This document shows positions 10,509 through 20,539 of a DNA stretch of 64,000 nucleotides, in pieces (positions within the stretch are counted from its first letter, which is position 1; every line of letters starts with the position of its first letter). The translations under genes were made by a program, and so were the position numbers. Source of the DNA: Undaria pinnatifida (Eukaryota; Sar; Phaeophyceae; Laminariales; Alariaceae); NCBI GenBank assembly GCA_012845835.1, contig JABAKD010000030.1:14355076-14419075 (forward strand), in the 5' to 3' direction. Under the pieces are notes generated by a model. The model was not told the origin of the DNA, did no database searches, and saw only the letters and a list, made by a program, of their open reading frames with translations.

Positions 10509-10673
10509 CTATTTTGGCGTTCTTTTCTCACCGATGAAGTCGGCCGCCGGCCCGCGCCCGCCGCGCCCGCGGCCGCCCCTGCCAGCAGCAGACCTTCCGC
10601 CCGCGTCTCCCCTGCCGCCGCGCCCGCGGCCGCCGAACCTACCGCACATCTCACCGCGTCCACGTCCAGACAT
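10509..10673 (-). CDS. possible small RG-rich protein
   Basis: A minus-strand frame with an internal ATG at about 10671-10673 gives a 54-residue RG-rich peptide: MSGRGRGEMCGRFGGRGRGG at the start and ADFIGEKRTPK at the end. The composition resembles an RGG box, a type of RNA-binding tail. The frame also stays open upstream of this ATG, so it could instead be the end of a longer exon. The GGCCGCGGGCGC-type repeat underlying it and the lack of a partner exon make an artefact quite possible. It is listed because 0.8 kb downstream on the same strand (9656-9850) there is a second RG-rich frame, which could be a related exon. Confidence 0.25.
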   Translation of the reverse strand: MSGRGRGEMCGRFGGRGRGGRGDAGGRSAAGRGGRGRGGRGPAADFIGEKRTPK

Positions 10674-10739
10674 TATTGTAGTAAGGCTGAAAGGCGTGCG
10701 TAGAGGGGGGAGGGGGGGGGTATCAGTGAGGTAGCATGG

Positions 10740-11960
10740 GTGGATGGAAAATATGGTTGATGGTGGTACGTGCAGGCAGAGGCGCAATCGTTTGCTGCAT
10801 CGCACATACATTCGGCAGAGTTGTGTCTGACCGCGCAGGGCAGGGTAAGCATCACTACGAAGTACGGCTACTATTTTGTACTGAAACGATCGCCAAGTAC
10901 TACATGGCCTGTGCAGGAACACCCAGCACAACTTGTGAGGGGACGATTACGAAGAAGTAAAAAAACACCGCAAATAGGAAAAAAATCTCCAGAGGGGCAG
11001 GCTATAGCATTTACACCGCATTTTTTTTCGTTCGTTTTTTTCTAGTGGACGCTTTTTGATGTTTCAAGTAGCGGTAGGAAACCACTTACATTATCGCCCC
11101 TCTATGAAGGCCGGGGCGTGAGAGTGACGTCTACAATCACCCGGTTCAACCCCAACCATGACGTGGCCTCACGCCGAATCTATAGATATATTTCATCTAC
11201 GGAGGGCACTCCAAACCATTTCGTAGGCCACCTTTAGGATAGCCGTAGGGGAACCCCTCGATGAGTCTTGTTTTATCAACCCCCATCTTGGAAAATCATT
11301 TCCGCGATAAAAATTCGTGATAATTGTCCAAAATCGAACATTTTGGGGCTGATCGCGGCGCGAGCGCAGGGTGACTATTAATAGCTTGATTTTAGTGAAG
11401 GATTTTTTCATAAAATATATAAAAAAAGTCTTTTTTTTTGTTACGTCTTTTTGTATATTTAATGGAGAACATAAAGCATGTTCCGTCGGTCCCGGGTGAT
11501 AACGCCTCCTTGTGGTGTCATAAGAGAATCTTTAATCGTTGCATAGCAATCCATTTTTTTCTTCTTTTTTTCCTCCGGTAGACGGGGAAAAGTGAAATGA
11601 ATAAACTCACCGCACTCTTTCACGCATTTTTGTATGCTACACCGTTGTACCTTGAAAAATGCCAATTTGCTTCAATTGCATTCTCAATCCAGCTGTTTTT
11701 TTGGCGTGTGCTTCAGTTCCCTCGATATAGCGATAATAGCGCGAGCTGTGTCCCCACCGGCGGTCCCCGTTACCGCTCAGGGCAGCGCAAACTGCCGTTG
11801 TGTACAAGTAAGTACGGATGCGTGAGTGTATCGGCCCAACTTCATCCCTGGGGACAAGACGGGGTGGGGATTTCACTCTACTCGCAATTCCCCCCAAAAA
11901 ATAGATCCACAATTATAACCCTGATTTAACATTTACATTTTTTTCTGCAGGTACAACAAT
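10740..11960. other. no gene recognised
   Basis: AT-richer sequence with short frames only. I could not recognise a domain, a splice-consistent exon or a repeat shared with the rest of the window. Confidence 0.4.
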
Positions 11961-11966
11961 AATAAA

Positions 11967-12196
11967 CATGCGGTTCAAACTCTATAATACTGTTGTGTGT
12001 GATATTTATATATATTATATTATAAAATATATATATGTCAAACCAGACAGCTTTTATTTTTTATTCGTCCTCGGGAGACATGCGGTTCAAACTCTATAAT
12101 ACTGTTGTGTGTCATATTTATATATATTATATTATAAAAATTGAAAATATATATGTGTCAAACCAGACAGCTTTTATTTTTTATTCGTCCTCGGGC
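11967..12196 (+). repeat. 112-bp tandem duplication, AT-rich
   Basis: Two head-to-tail copies (11967-12078 and 12079-12196) begin CATGCGGTTCAAACTCTATA, run through an AT-rich TATATATTATATTATAAAA core and end ACAGCTTTTATTTTTTATTC plus GTCCTCGGG. They are nearly identical except for small changes in the core, so the duplication is recent. Confidence 0.8.
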
Positions 12197-12609
12197 AGCG
12201 GGAGGATGGGGGAAGGGAAAGGAAAGAAGTTTTTCAAAGCTCACCACACTTCAAACGTGTATTTTCAAACATGACGTGTCGTCTGCGGTCTGGAATATTT
12301 TCTTGCCTGCACTCACCCTCCTGGTGACACCCTCGTATGTACACATACCTGGCAAGGTACGTTCGTCTCGGGTGACACCAGCCGTACATCCATGCGAGTG
12401 CGTTAGCTTCGTACATTCCATATCTGGTACGAGGAGTTTTACTATTAATATGAAAGGCACAAAATGAAATCACAGCCGGGTATCGACTATTCGGACCGGT
12501 ATTATTATCGAGATTCCGATTGTTCCACTTCAAATACTGTACTGGAAAAAAAGCTCGTGAAATGGTTGCCGAATTGCCTCTACCGAAACTAAGCCATGAT
12601 ATCAGCGGA

Positions 12610-12885
12610 AATAACAGGTCGGTCCGACATATTTGTACCCCTTAGAAACGGGTTTCATAGTTTCCGCGCACAGACTGACTTTAAAATGACCCCGTTGACC
12701 CTGATAGCTACAATGTGTAGTTGCAAAGGGAGTCGCCGACCTATATCCTTAATGAGGACACACACACCACCCGTAACAATACGCGCGATCGGAGTATCAC
12801 ACTCAGCTTGCAAAGATGAGTTTCGACAAAATATTCGATCTCACAGTTGGGAGTGTCCTTTCATTTTCATAATATATTTTCGGGC
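12610..12885 (-). repeat. R1 repeat, inverted copy
   Basis: The plus strand carries TTTCATAGTTTCCGCGCACA, CCCGTTGACCCTGATAGCTA, TCGCCGACCTATATCCTTAA, CGATCGGAGTATCACACTCA and GACAAAATATTCGATCTCAC, the reverse complement of R1. Confidence 0.65.
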
Positions 12886-13451
12886 GGACGTTATATAGGA
12901 ACGGTAGAAGCCGGGAATACACGAGTATGAAGTATATATACAGGAGCTGTCCCACGGTAAGGGAGGGTGCAGCATGATCGATCAGTCCCTGAGATCCTCA
13001 CATGAGAAACTCAATTTCTCACCCGTAAAAACCCCTTCGAAGGCATTCGTTCGCACTACCCCCCACCAAGCTTCAACGCCTTGGCCCTAAAACAACAGGT
13101 ATGTACTCGTGAAAATTGTTTCACTAACGGGTAGTTCCTTACACGAGCAGCTGCTCAGTTGGCCAGGGACTTTCTGGCGCGAATAGTGCAACCTCTATCG
13201 TGTGATGACCTTAGTTTAGTATTGAGTTGGCAATACACGAGTATGAGGTAGCATACGGTGCTATACACCCGTGGACGTAAATGTAAGGACCCTTGGTGTG
13301 TCCACATGGAAACGAAACCGTCCTTACATTTATGTCTTTCGACAAAACTACCTTTTAAGGGGAGACATGGACGTGCTACTCGTAGGAAAAACAAAAAAAC
13401 ACCAACACACAAAAAAAAAGGTGACCATGGCGGACTTGACTTTTGATATAT

Positions 13452-13575
13452 ATATTTTTTATCCTCCGGCGGATGGGATAAAAGAAAGCTTGAGCTTACC
13501 ACACTTCCACGTGTTTCCATACGCGTCGTGTGTCGATTCAACTCAGTTGCTTTCGCAGCCCAACGCTAGCTGGGG
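13452..13575 (-). repeat. R4 poly(A)-tailed short element
   Basis: Poly-T, ATCCTCCGGCGGAT, AAGCTTGAGCTTACCACACT, TCCACGTG, ATACGCGTCGTGTGTCGATT and CAACTCAGTTGCTTTCGC lie in this order. It is the reverse complement of 16875-17018, including the flank up to CAACGCTAGCTGG. Other copies: 40608 (minus), 53132 (plus), and a partial one at 12229 (minus). Confidence 0.65.
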
Positions 13576-14499
13576 CACACCCTTCGGTATTCAGCGCACA
13601 AGGAGCCACCCAACACAACGAGACCAGTAATAATAACAGAGAATACTACCACGCCATACCGAACAACACACACAGCCCTTCCTTTGTTTGGTAGATGTTC
13701 CAAGCTGATCGTACGGGTATCCAAAACAGAGAGGAGCGTAAAAATGTTGACCGACCTTGGCATATACGAAGTACATGGAACAATGCCACAAGGAGATATT
13801 TCCAAAGGGAACCTCTTTCGTCGTGTGTGCATGCATGCGTGTGCGAGAGCGCTCCTGATTGGGGAGAAAAATGTCTCGGGAGTTCTACTTCAGAGGCGAG
13901 TCATCTCATGTGCCACGTGCAATGCGGCATCGTGTACTTGCGCCGGGTGCAGAAGGGAGGACTTGACGAGTCCGCGAATACTGTTCGGTATAGCTAGCCC
14001 CTCTGGATAGTAAAAAGACCGGCACCCTGCAGGACGTTCAAGGGAGTCGCAGCTTGCGATGACAGTCGATTGGTGGCAGTGTGTGTTGCAAGTTGAGCCG
14101 AGGTTGAGGATAGCAGTTGGGCGATGATATGGTGTAGTAGATGTGCTGATAAGATGTAGTAGGTGTGCTGAGCGCTGTTGAGAGTTTAGGTTAAACAAGC
14201 CAAAATACAAGAGAAACACATTTAAAAGACGGGTGGGTGAAGAAAAATATTACCGATTCAGGCATTTTGCCGTGCGGTAGTGTCACCGTCAAACTTGACG
14301 AAAGGGACGAGAATGTCAACAATGTCAATAGCTTGCAACGCAAACTAGATTACTACGAACGCTAGCGCAATCAACTTTGATGGGATTCTCTGGTATTCCG
14401 TTGTACTAGTAGCAAGGTAAATGTCCTCAATACGTGTATTCAGCGAACAACCTGGCCACCCGCCAATGACAAGGAGGGTCGGATGCATCGTAGTATATT

Positions 14500-14760
14500 T
14501 ATTGGTGCGGCCACTCTCGAACGAAGCACTTACGTCATGATGACTTGGTTCTGGGGTTCGAATCATCCAGTGGGTCGAAGACCGTTGAGTGTATTTTTGC
14601 AAAAAAAAAAAAAAATGATAGTAAACTGCCGAGATCGCCTAGCAGCGCCCACGGGTAGGGCGGAAAAGTCCTTCCGACACGATAAAAATGAAGGAACGTG
14701 CAGCAGTGGTGGTAGAGGGGCGGTGCCAACTATCGAACTGTTTTTAGAATGAAGGTTTCC
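14500..14760 (+). repeat. degenerate SINE-like element
   Basis: A B-box-like GGGGTTCGAATCATCC near 14553 is followed by an A run at 14600, GCCGAGATCGCC, ACACGATAAAAATGAAGG and GTAGAGGGGCGGTG. This is the head-then-tail order of the other SINEs, though diverged. Confidence 0.35.
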
Positions 14761-15239
14761 TTGCTTGCATTTAAGGAAGGCATGTTTGGTACGGGGTAGG
14801 TATTTCCCGGCGTCTCCAAGAAAAAGTACTGCAAGCACACAGAGAGGTCTTCTGCAACGGACGAATGACGCATCAAATCCATTGGCATCGCCTGGGCCGT
14901 GACTGGTAGTATTTCCTCTCTTGTTAGCATCGTTAGCGTCCAGGGGATGATGAGCGCATATGTATCAAATGGCTAATATTTTCAGCGATTCTGTGTCCCC
15001 TAAGCTGCGCGTCTTTTCAGCGAAGCCCTCGAGACTCGGAAATGAAGCCTTGTAGAGCACACAGATTGGTTTTGTGTGTCGGATAGCAACTCGTCCAATG
15101 CCACAGAAGGTGTGACGAGGTGGTGCTGGATAGCTCAACTATGTATGAACCCTTCTTGAAACGCCAACGATTACAAATTTAGTACTACGGGTTCCTCTCG
15201 TACAAGATATCTCTCAGTCTATTTTCCTACGTTGTTTTT

Positions 15240-15490
15240 CGTTTACTGGTGGTGGTTGTGCTAGTTACTGCGCGCCACACGGGCATCTGCCGTTCTTGCG
15301 ACACACCGCAACAACACCAGTTAATGAGAAACCCCTTTAAACCTGGACGGCATGTCCATTTTTTTGGGGCATCTCTAATACGTCTGAAATTACGTTTCAG
15401 TGACAAAACTGTAAAAGCGTACTTGTTTCGTGATGAAAAACATGCAGAGTTGCAGAGTGGTAAGTGAACTTGACCGATTTGTCTTGCTTT
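15240..15490 (+). repeat. left direct repeat flanking the R5 copy
   Basis: TTAATGAGAAACCCCTTTAA, GGACGGCATGTCCAT, GGGGCATCTCTAATACGTC and TTGTTTCGTGATGA align with 16355-16510 in the same orientation. The R5 copy B lies between the two. Confidence 0.4.
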
Positions 15491-15789
15491 GATGAGCGTA
15501 GTAAAGTGTGATGCAGCCAAATCGCGTATTTTTTACTCCTGTCGGCGCCGCTTTTGCGCCTTCAGAGGAATCCTCCGGAGGCGGGCCGCCCCGGCGGGGC
15601 TTTTCTTGGCTCAATAATGAACCGTTCTTGAGTGGCCGACGATTGAATAATCGAATACCCACGCTCCGGTCGGAGAAGAGATGCCAGGTATTGTTAGTAT
15701 CTTGTGTTGTTTCAGTGGTGTTTGTAATATTGTTGCCTGCCGCACAAGTGCTTACCGTTCTTAGGTGAAAGAGTCGTGGTGCCGGAAGG

Positions 15790-16290
15790 TCCGAGGGAAG
15801 GGACGCAGAGGTATCAGCTTCGCTTGGAGACAGCATCGGTTCTTCTTTGTAGATTTCTTATTATTGAGCCATGAGAAGCTCGTGGAAACAGGGTGAGAGC
15901 ACGGGGGTGGGGTGAAGCTCACGGAGTTCGCTCCCCCCCAGCATTGCTGCTGTTCTACTCTCGTGGACCTTTACCTATGGAACGTACAAGGAACGTTCTC
16001 CTAGAAGATGTTCTATGTTCCCATGAGCGCTTGACCTCCTTTAGAGCCCCCGAACCCCTCTCTACACTAAATCCAAGAAATGTTGTCCCCAAAAACGGGT
16101 TTCCAGTTGTCAAGGGGTTAACGCGCTTACTTTCATCTCTATCTTGTCCACAGGAGGAACGTTCCATTTTACCGAGAACGCTCTGGTGGTACAAGCTAAC
16201 TAGATTCTGCGAGTTATCTTCTCCACCAAGAATATTCTGTTTATAAGAATCTTCTTGTGGTCCAATAGACCATGACTCTGCAGGATATCT
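15790..16290 (-). repeat. R5 repeat, copy B, carrying an R6 insert
   Basis: This is the reverse complement of 2985-3485. It starts near GTACCGGAAGG..AGGGACGCAGAGGT, contains CAGCTTCGCTTGGAGACAGC, CAGCATTGCTGCTG and GAACGTTCTCCTAGAAGATG, and ends after TTATCTTCTCCACCAAGAAT. The 92-bp R6 element at 16031-16122 interrupts it where copy A reads straight through. Confidence 0.65.
16031..16122 (+). repeat. R6 foldback element inserted in R5
   Basis: It is bounded by GCGC on both sides (16027-16030 and 16123-16126), which looks like a target-site duplication. Ends TTGACCTCC.. and ..GGGGTTAA are imperfect inverted repeats. The core CACTAAATCCAAGAAATG, TTGTCCCCAAAAACGGG, TTTCCAGTTG is shared with 18784-18873. 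Confidence 0.65.
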
Positions 16291-16354
16291 TACCGGATCT
16301 ATTGCCAGTAATTCTGACACTCTAAATATACCTACGACACTTACTGTTGCACCA

Positions 16355-16510
16355 CGACCAGTGAGTGAGAGACCCCCAAACGATGACGGCATGTTCATAT
16401 TTCTGCTGCATCCCTATCTGTGAAGTGTGATAAACTGAGACGAACCTTACAACGTGCCCGTTTCGTGATCAAGCCCAGGGCTCAACTAGGCCGATTTGCT
16501 TCGCCAGCCA
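16355..16510 (+). repeat. right direct repeat flanking the R5 copy
   Basis: AGTGAGTGAGAGACCCCCAA, CGATGACGGCATGTTCAT, CTGCTGCATCC and CCCGTTTCGTGATCA correspond to the left copy at 15240-15490. Divergence is high, so it is old. Confidence 0.4.
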
Positions 16511-16874
16511 CCTAATAATGACTACTATTGTGTAAAAGGAATCCCAGCTAACTCACGACGCTACTGCTTCAGTAACCCCGGGTCTGAGATGAACGTCCAC
16601 GACGTACAGCAGTTACGTAGAAGGGAGCGAGAAACGAAAAAAAAACACATGGAAGTGCGGAGATAATAAATGAGATAAGCAAACAAAAAGAAATGACCGC
16701 AACACTACCCGGAAAGATGACATTCCGGATAGCTATCTCCACCGAACCTGACCCTCAGGGGACAGGCCGGGTCGACATACACACGCATCCGTAAACAACG
16801 GCAGCCTGCGCTGCCGGGGTTGAAACAAAGACCACTGATAGGGTCAGCTCACGCTATCACTACAGTGGGATCCG

Positions 16875-17018
16875 AAGAGTGCGCCAGCTAGCGTTGGGTC
16901 GCGAAAGCAACTGAGTTAAATCGACACACGACGCGTATGAAAATACGTGGAAGTGTGGTAAGCTCAAGCTTTATTTTTTCCCCATCCGCCGGAGGATTGA
17001 AAAAAAAAAAAAAAAAAA
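16875..17018 (+). repeat. R4 poly(A)-tailed short element
   Basis: GTTGGGTCGCGAAAGCAACT, GAGTTAAATCGACACACGAC, GCGTATGAAAATACGTGGAA, GTGTGGTAAGCTCAAGC and CATCCGCCGGAGGATTG are followed by about 18 A residues. The near-palindrome CATCCGCCGGAGGAT directly before the A run is present in the other full copies. Confidence 0.7.
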
Positions 17019-17337
17019 GGCCAACAGGTGTTCTAACACAATTGTGTCGCCCGTTTGAGAAAGTGTGAAGATACGGCCTCGAAAGGCCAGTAGGTATCCG
17101 AATTTGATATCATTTGGATGGGTTTCGTATGATAAGGTCGGCGTTTTATATTCGGGAGAGTTAGGGAGTAGATCGGAGGCACGTGCCTCCGATCTCAGAA
17201 GCTATTCCGGGCTCTGGTGGAAACAAATAAAGCTATATCTCTACGAAGGAACGAAAGTGCGTACTCTCCGAGGACCTGCTCAATTGGCAGACCTGCAGGG
17301 GGCACTCTGTGTCCCCCACCTTTAATTTAACATGTGG

Positions 17338-17385
17338 CGTGGACGGCAGGACCCGAACCTGCGCGTGAAATCACAATGGGTTTCG
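17338..17385 (-). repeat. tRNA 3'-half-like sequence
   Basis: Read on the minus strand, GCAGG TTCGGGT CCTGC forms a perfect T-arm, followed by CGTCCACG and CCA. A pairing 5' acceptor strand is not found, so it is more likely part of the adjacent tRNA-related repeat than a tRNA gene. Confidence 0.4.
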
Positions 17386-17830
17386 AATTGACAGGTCCGC
17401 CCGTATATCCGGCCGACCTGGTATCCCGCCGTTTCAGGGGGGGGGAGTGTTATAAGGCTTAGTTTGGGTAAGCTATTGGTTAACCAGTTGCAAGTGGTCA
17501 AACGGACTAATACCCAACTAAAACCTTAACAAATGGCGTCGTCGACAGACCATGGGTTTTTGGGTCGTGGGTTCGATCCCCACATCCACCATAATAAACT
17601 TCTTCAGGTTTTCCCATGGCGAACTTGAAAAGTACTCTCCCCGGTATACCCAGGAAATGAAACGGCTTGGACATTTTGACAGGTCCTCCCGTATATCCGG
17701 CCGACCTGCTATCCCGCCGTTTTAGGGAGGGAGAGTGTTATAAGGCTTAGTTTGGGTAAGCTATTGGTTAACCTTTTGCAAGTGGTCAAACGGATTAATA
17801 CCCCACTAATTCAAAAGTAGGTTGTGGGTA
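17386..17830 (+). repeat. dimeric tRNA-related SINE-like element, copy 2
   Basis: Two units each begin ACAGGTCCKCCCGTATATCC and contain GTTATAAGGCTTAGTTTGGG, TAAGCTATTGGTTAACC and CAAGTGGTCAAACGGA. The first continues into GGCGTCGTCGACAGACC, GGGTTCGATCCCCACATCCA and CCA. A linker ATAATAAACTTCTTCAGG follows. It is the inverted counterpart of 178-590. Confidence 0.6.
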
Positions 17831-17881
17831 GAGCAGGTAGATGCAGTTTTCGGAAAGCGAGAACATATCTTGGTTAACAGA

Positions 17882-18260
17882 ACCGGTCGCCCTGGTGGTC
17901 TACCGTCTACTGGCTGTAGTATTGGATAACCTGGAACACTAGTAATAGGGGTGGAGTCAGGGGTTCGAATCTCGGGCATGAAGTTTATACTAACCCCCTG
18001 CCGAGAGCGCTTGATAACGTGGGTAAAAAAGCACAAACAATTCGACGCGAGTCCACAGAGGGAAGATCAAGAGACGCTGGAGGACTTCTCTCGACAAAAA
18101 TGAAGGCGCCTTTTTTTATACCGTAGTGGGGAGGGGGAAGCAGCGAGCCTGCCTTTATAGACCACGGATCTGAGTTACTTACAACTACGGCTCCAGGGGC
18201 AAGTAGAAGAGGATAAAAGCGCGATATTAATATTAGAAAATAGAAGGGACGATCATGGAA
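17882..18260 (+). repeat. tRNA-derived SINE, variant head
   Basis: The head ACCGGTCGCCCTGGTGGTC resembles the main SINE head, and the B box GGGGTTCGAATCTC lies at about 17960. The body carries the tail module (GAGGGAAGATCAAGAG, CTCGACAAAAATGAAGG, TGGGGAGGGGGAAGC, CACGGATCTGAG). A different tRNA-like middle with a shared tail suggests two SINE families exchanging parts. Confidence 0.55.
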
Positions 18261-18783
18261 AAATGAAAGGCGTAACCCTTGAAAAAAAGAGGTACTACAC
18301 ATATGATACTTCGTATTACGATTGATTTGCGGATACAGCAAAAAGTGATTTTATAAAAATATATTTTTAAGGACGTCAGCCGTGGGTTCGACGAATTTCA
18401 GGTTGTTTGGCCACGAAATGAACCGCAATCAATACGCGGGCGAAAACGATGATGCAAGCCGGCACACCAGAAGATTATTTGCAATCAAAAAAGAAAGTAC
18501 GATAAAAAGGAAAAGACAAGAGGGGAAAAACAATTGGAAACAAACAGCGAATTAATCAGGAGAGTGTAAGCAAGAACGAGGAAGAGCGCACAACAGCCGG
18601 CCAGCAACACGACAGACAGCACACCAGCTAGCTAGCAACTAGCAACTACGCACACAGGTACATGAGGTATGTATACCTGGTATCCATTATGCTTCGGTCG
18701 GTTACTTACCACCACTGCTTAAATCTATTTTCTTTTGCTTATCCCATCTACCATCTTCGCACTTTTCCTTCTCTCTCTGCCCC

Positions 18784-18873
18784 CTTAACCCCTTTTAAGC
18801 CCCCGAACCCCTCCCTGAACTAAATCCAAGTAATGTTGTCCCCAAGCGGGTTTCCAGTTGCAAAGGGGTTAAG
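18784..18873 (+). repeat. R6 foldback element, best-preserved copy
   Basis: A 90-bp unit with perfect 12-bp terminal inverted repeats: CTTAACCCCTTT at 18784-18795 and AAAGGGGTTAAG at 18862-18873. The core matches the insert at 16031. It is too small to code; a MITE-like element is the simplest reading. Confidence 0.7.
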
Positions 18874-18899
18874 GAACCTAACCCAAAACCCGGGGTCAC

Positions 18900-20300
18900 T
18901 AGTCAGTCAGGCTATTTTATTCTCCCTACCCACTACCGCCGTGCACGCGCCTTGATTTTTATCGCGAGAGCAATTCTTTATTCAGCACTTTCTTCCCTCG
19001 TCCATTACTTTTGGGTGAAAACAAACAAAGTTGGCCAAAACTACTACGTGACCCGCCTGTATGTCTAAGCGCCATATATATACTCTGCTGGGTCGATTGC
19101 GACGAGCAATCCACTCAATCAAGTCGACGAGGTACACGCCCTGCGGAAACAAACAAAAACAAACACGTTGGCTGACGTCACACCAGTCGTGAAGCGCGTT
19201 TTTGTACTAGAATAGTGACATGAAGACATCGATTGATTTTCGATTCGCGTAGACAACTGCAACATATACATCTAGATTCTAGAAATTGGGTAATAATTGT
19301 TGGTTTCGGCAAGGCTGTTGTTTGTGGTGTTAATTAAAGTACGAAAACGACGAGGGGAAATTTTGTAAGACCACAACGAAAGCGATAAATATATAGCGCA
19401 CACCGTATAAACCTGGTACACCGCACTACACGTAGCACGAGGATTACGAGTAGTGCTGCAGCAAGCACGTGGTGCAAAATATTGGACACATACATGACAT
19501 GTGCGTACATTTACTCAAAATGCGCGTTTCATTCGCTCGTCAAGACTTGCAGATAACACAAAAACAAGGCGCAGGCGGAAGAACCTGACTTCAGGCACAT
19601 GAACTGAATGGATTTTAGCGCGCAGATCAACTCTGAGGAATCTTGGTGAAACGTTAGGACCGTGCGGTTGGAAATGGCAGGCTTACGGGTGGGAGAGGTT
19701 GTGTTTTGGGGGAGGGGATGAAGAGGGCAGGGCCACAGAGAAAGCGAGACGGCGGGGACTTTTTCCTTGCCACGGCCGATAGCATCAGGCAGCAACACCG
19801 CGCAGCCTTCTGCGCGTTGAAACATACACGGCGCCAAAAGTTACAAAGTAGCCATTTATTATGTGGACAGCGGGTTGTTGTTCAATGCTTCTTCGGAAGT
19901 GTCGTATAGAGGGGAGGACTTGGCCCTTGCGGCTGGAGGGGGCAGGGTCAGGAGAGCAGGGAGGTACGAGTACATGTAGTATTCGTAGTTTTTGGTTGTT
20001 GGAAACATCGTTTCACGCTTTCATCTGGATGTTATCCTTCATCATGTTTTTGGTTTTCGACACTCCCGCTACACTGTCAGATAGATAACAAATGAAAAAA
20101 TAAACAATTTATTCGCCCCTTTTTTACATCGCAATTTTCACTACAGCAACTCGCCTCCGCGATCATGATGTATCGTCTACTCATATGCAACAAACAGCTG
20201 CTACACAAAACTGCTCCGTATACGATGCCATCATCGCAGCCAAAAACGAATTAAGTATCTTGCTCGTTCGTTCCAGTGTTCGTTACTTGCGCCATGCAAG
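18900..20300. other. no gene recognised
   Basis: AT-moderate sequence with short frames and no protein family signature. I see no repeat shared with the rest of the window. Confidence 0.4.
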
Positions 20301-20316
20301 GGTATCATCGTCGAAA

Positions 20317-20535
20317 ATAACTGCCGCTTCACGAAGGATGTCAAGCCGCTTTTCTCATTATTATTTGATCGTAGATACATACTAAAACGATTAAAATCTA
20401 GCTTGTCGTTCGTTGCAGATCACATGTCTGATACTTGCGACTCGCAAGGGCCTTGTCGAAAAGAACCAGACACCGACCGGGGCCGCTTCACGAAGAATGT
20501 CAAGCCGCTTTTTCTCATTAGGTCGTAGACATATA
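20317..20535 (+). repeat. 50-bp direct repeat pair
   Basis: GCCGCTTCACGAAGGATGTC plus AAGCCGCTTTTCTCATTA at 20323 recurs at about 20482 as GCCGCTTCACGAAGAATGTC with the same continuation, 160 bp apart. Confidence 0.6.
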
Positions 20536-20539
20536 ATAC

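Noticed and set aside
15240-16510. TRIM element (short LTRs flanking a non-coding core)
   Set aside because: The direct repeats are too diverged and I could not find TG..CA ends, a primer-binding site or a target duplication; listed only as repeats.
17533-17594. Possible functional tRNA gene with GGTTCGATCCCCAC B box and CCA
   Set aside because: No 5' acceptor strand or D-arm pairs with it, and the same segment recurs in a dimeric repeat at 433-590; a tRNA-derived retroposon is more likely.
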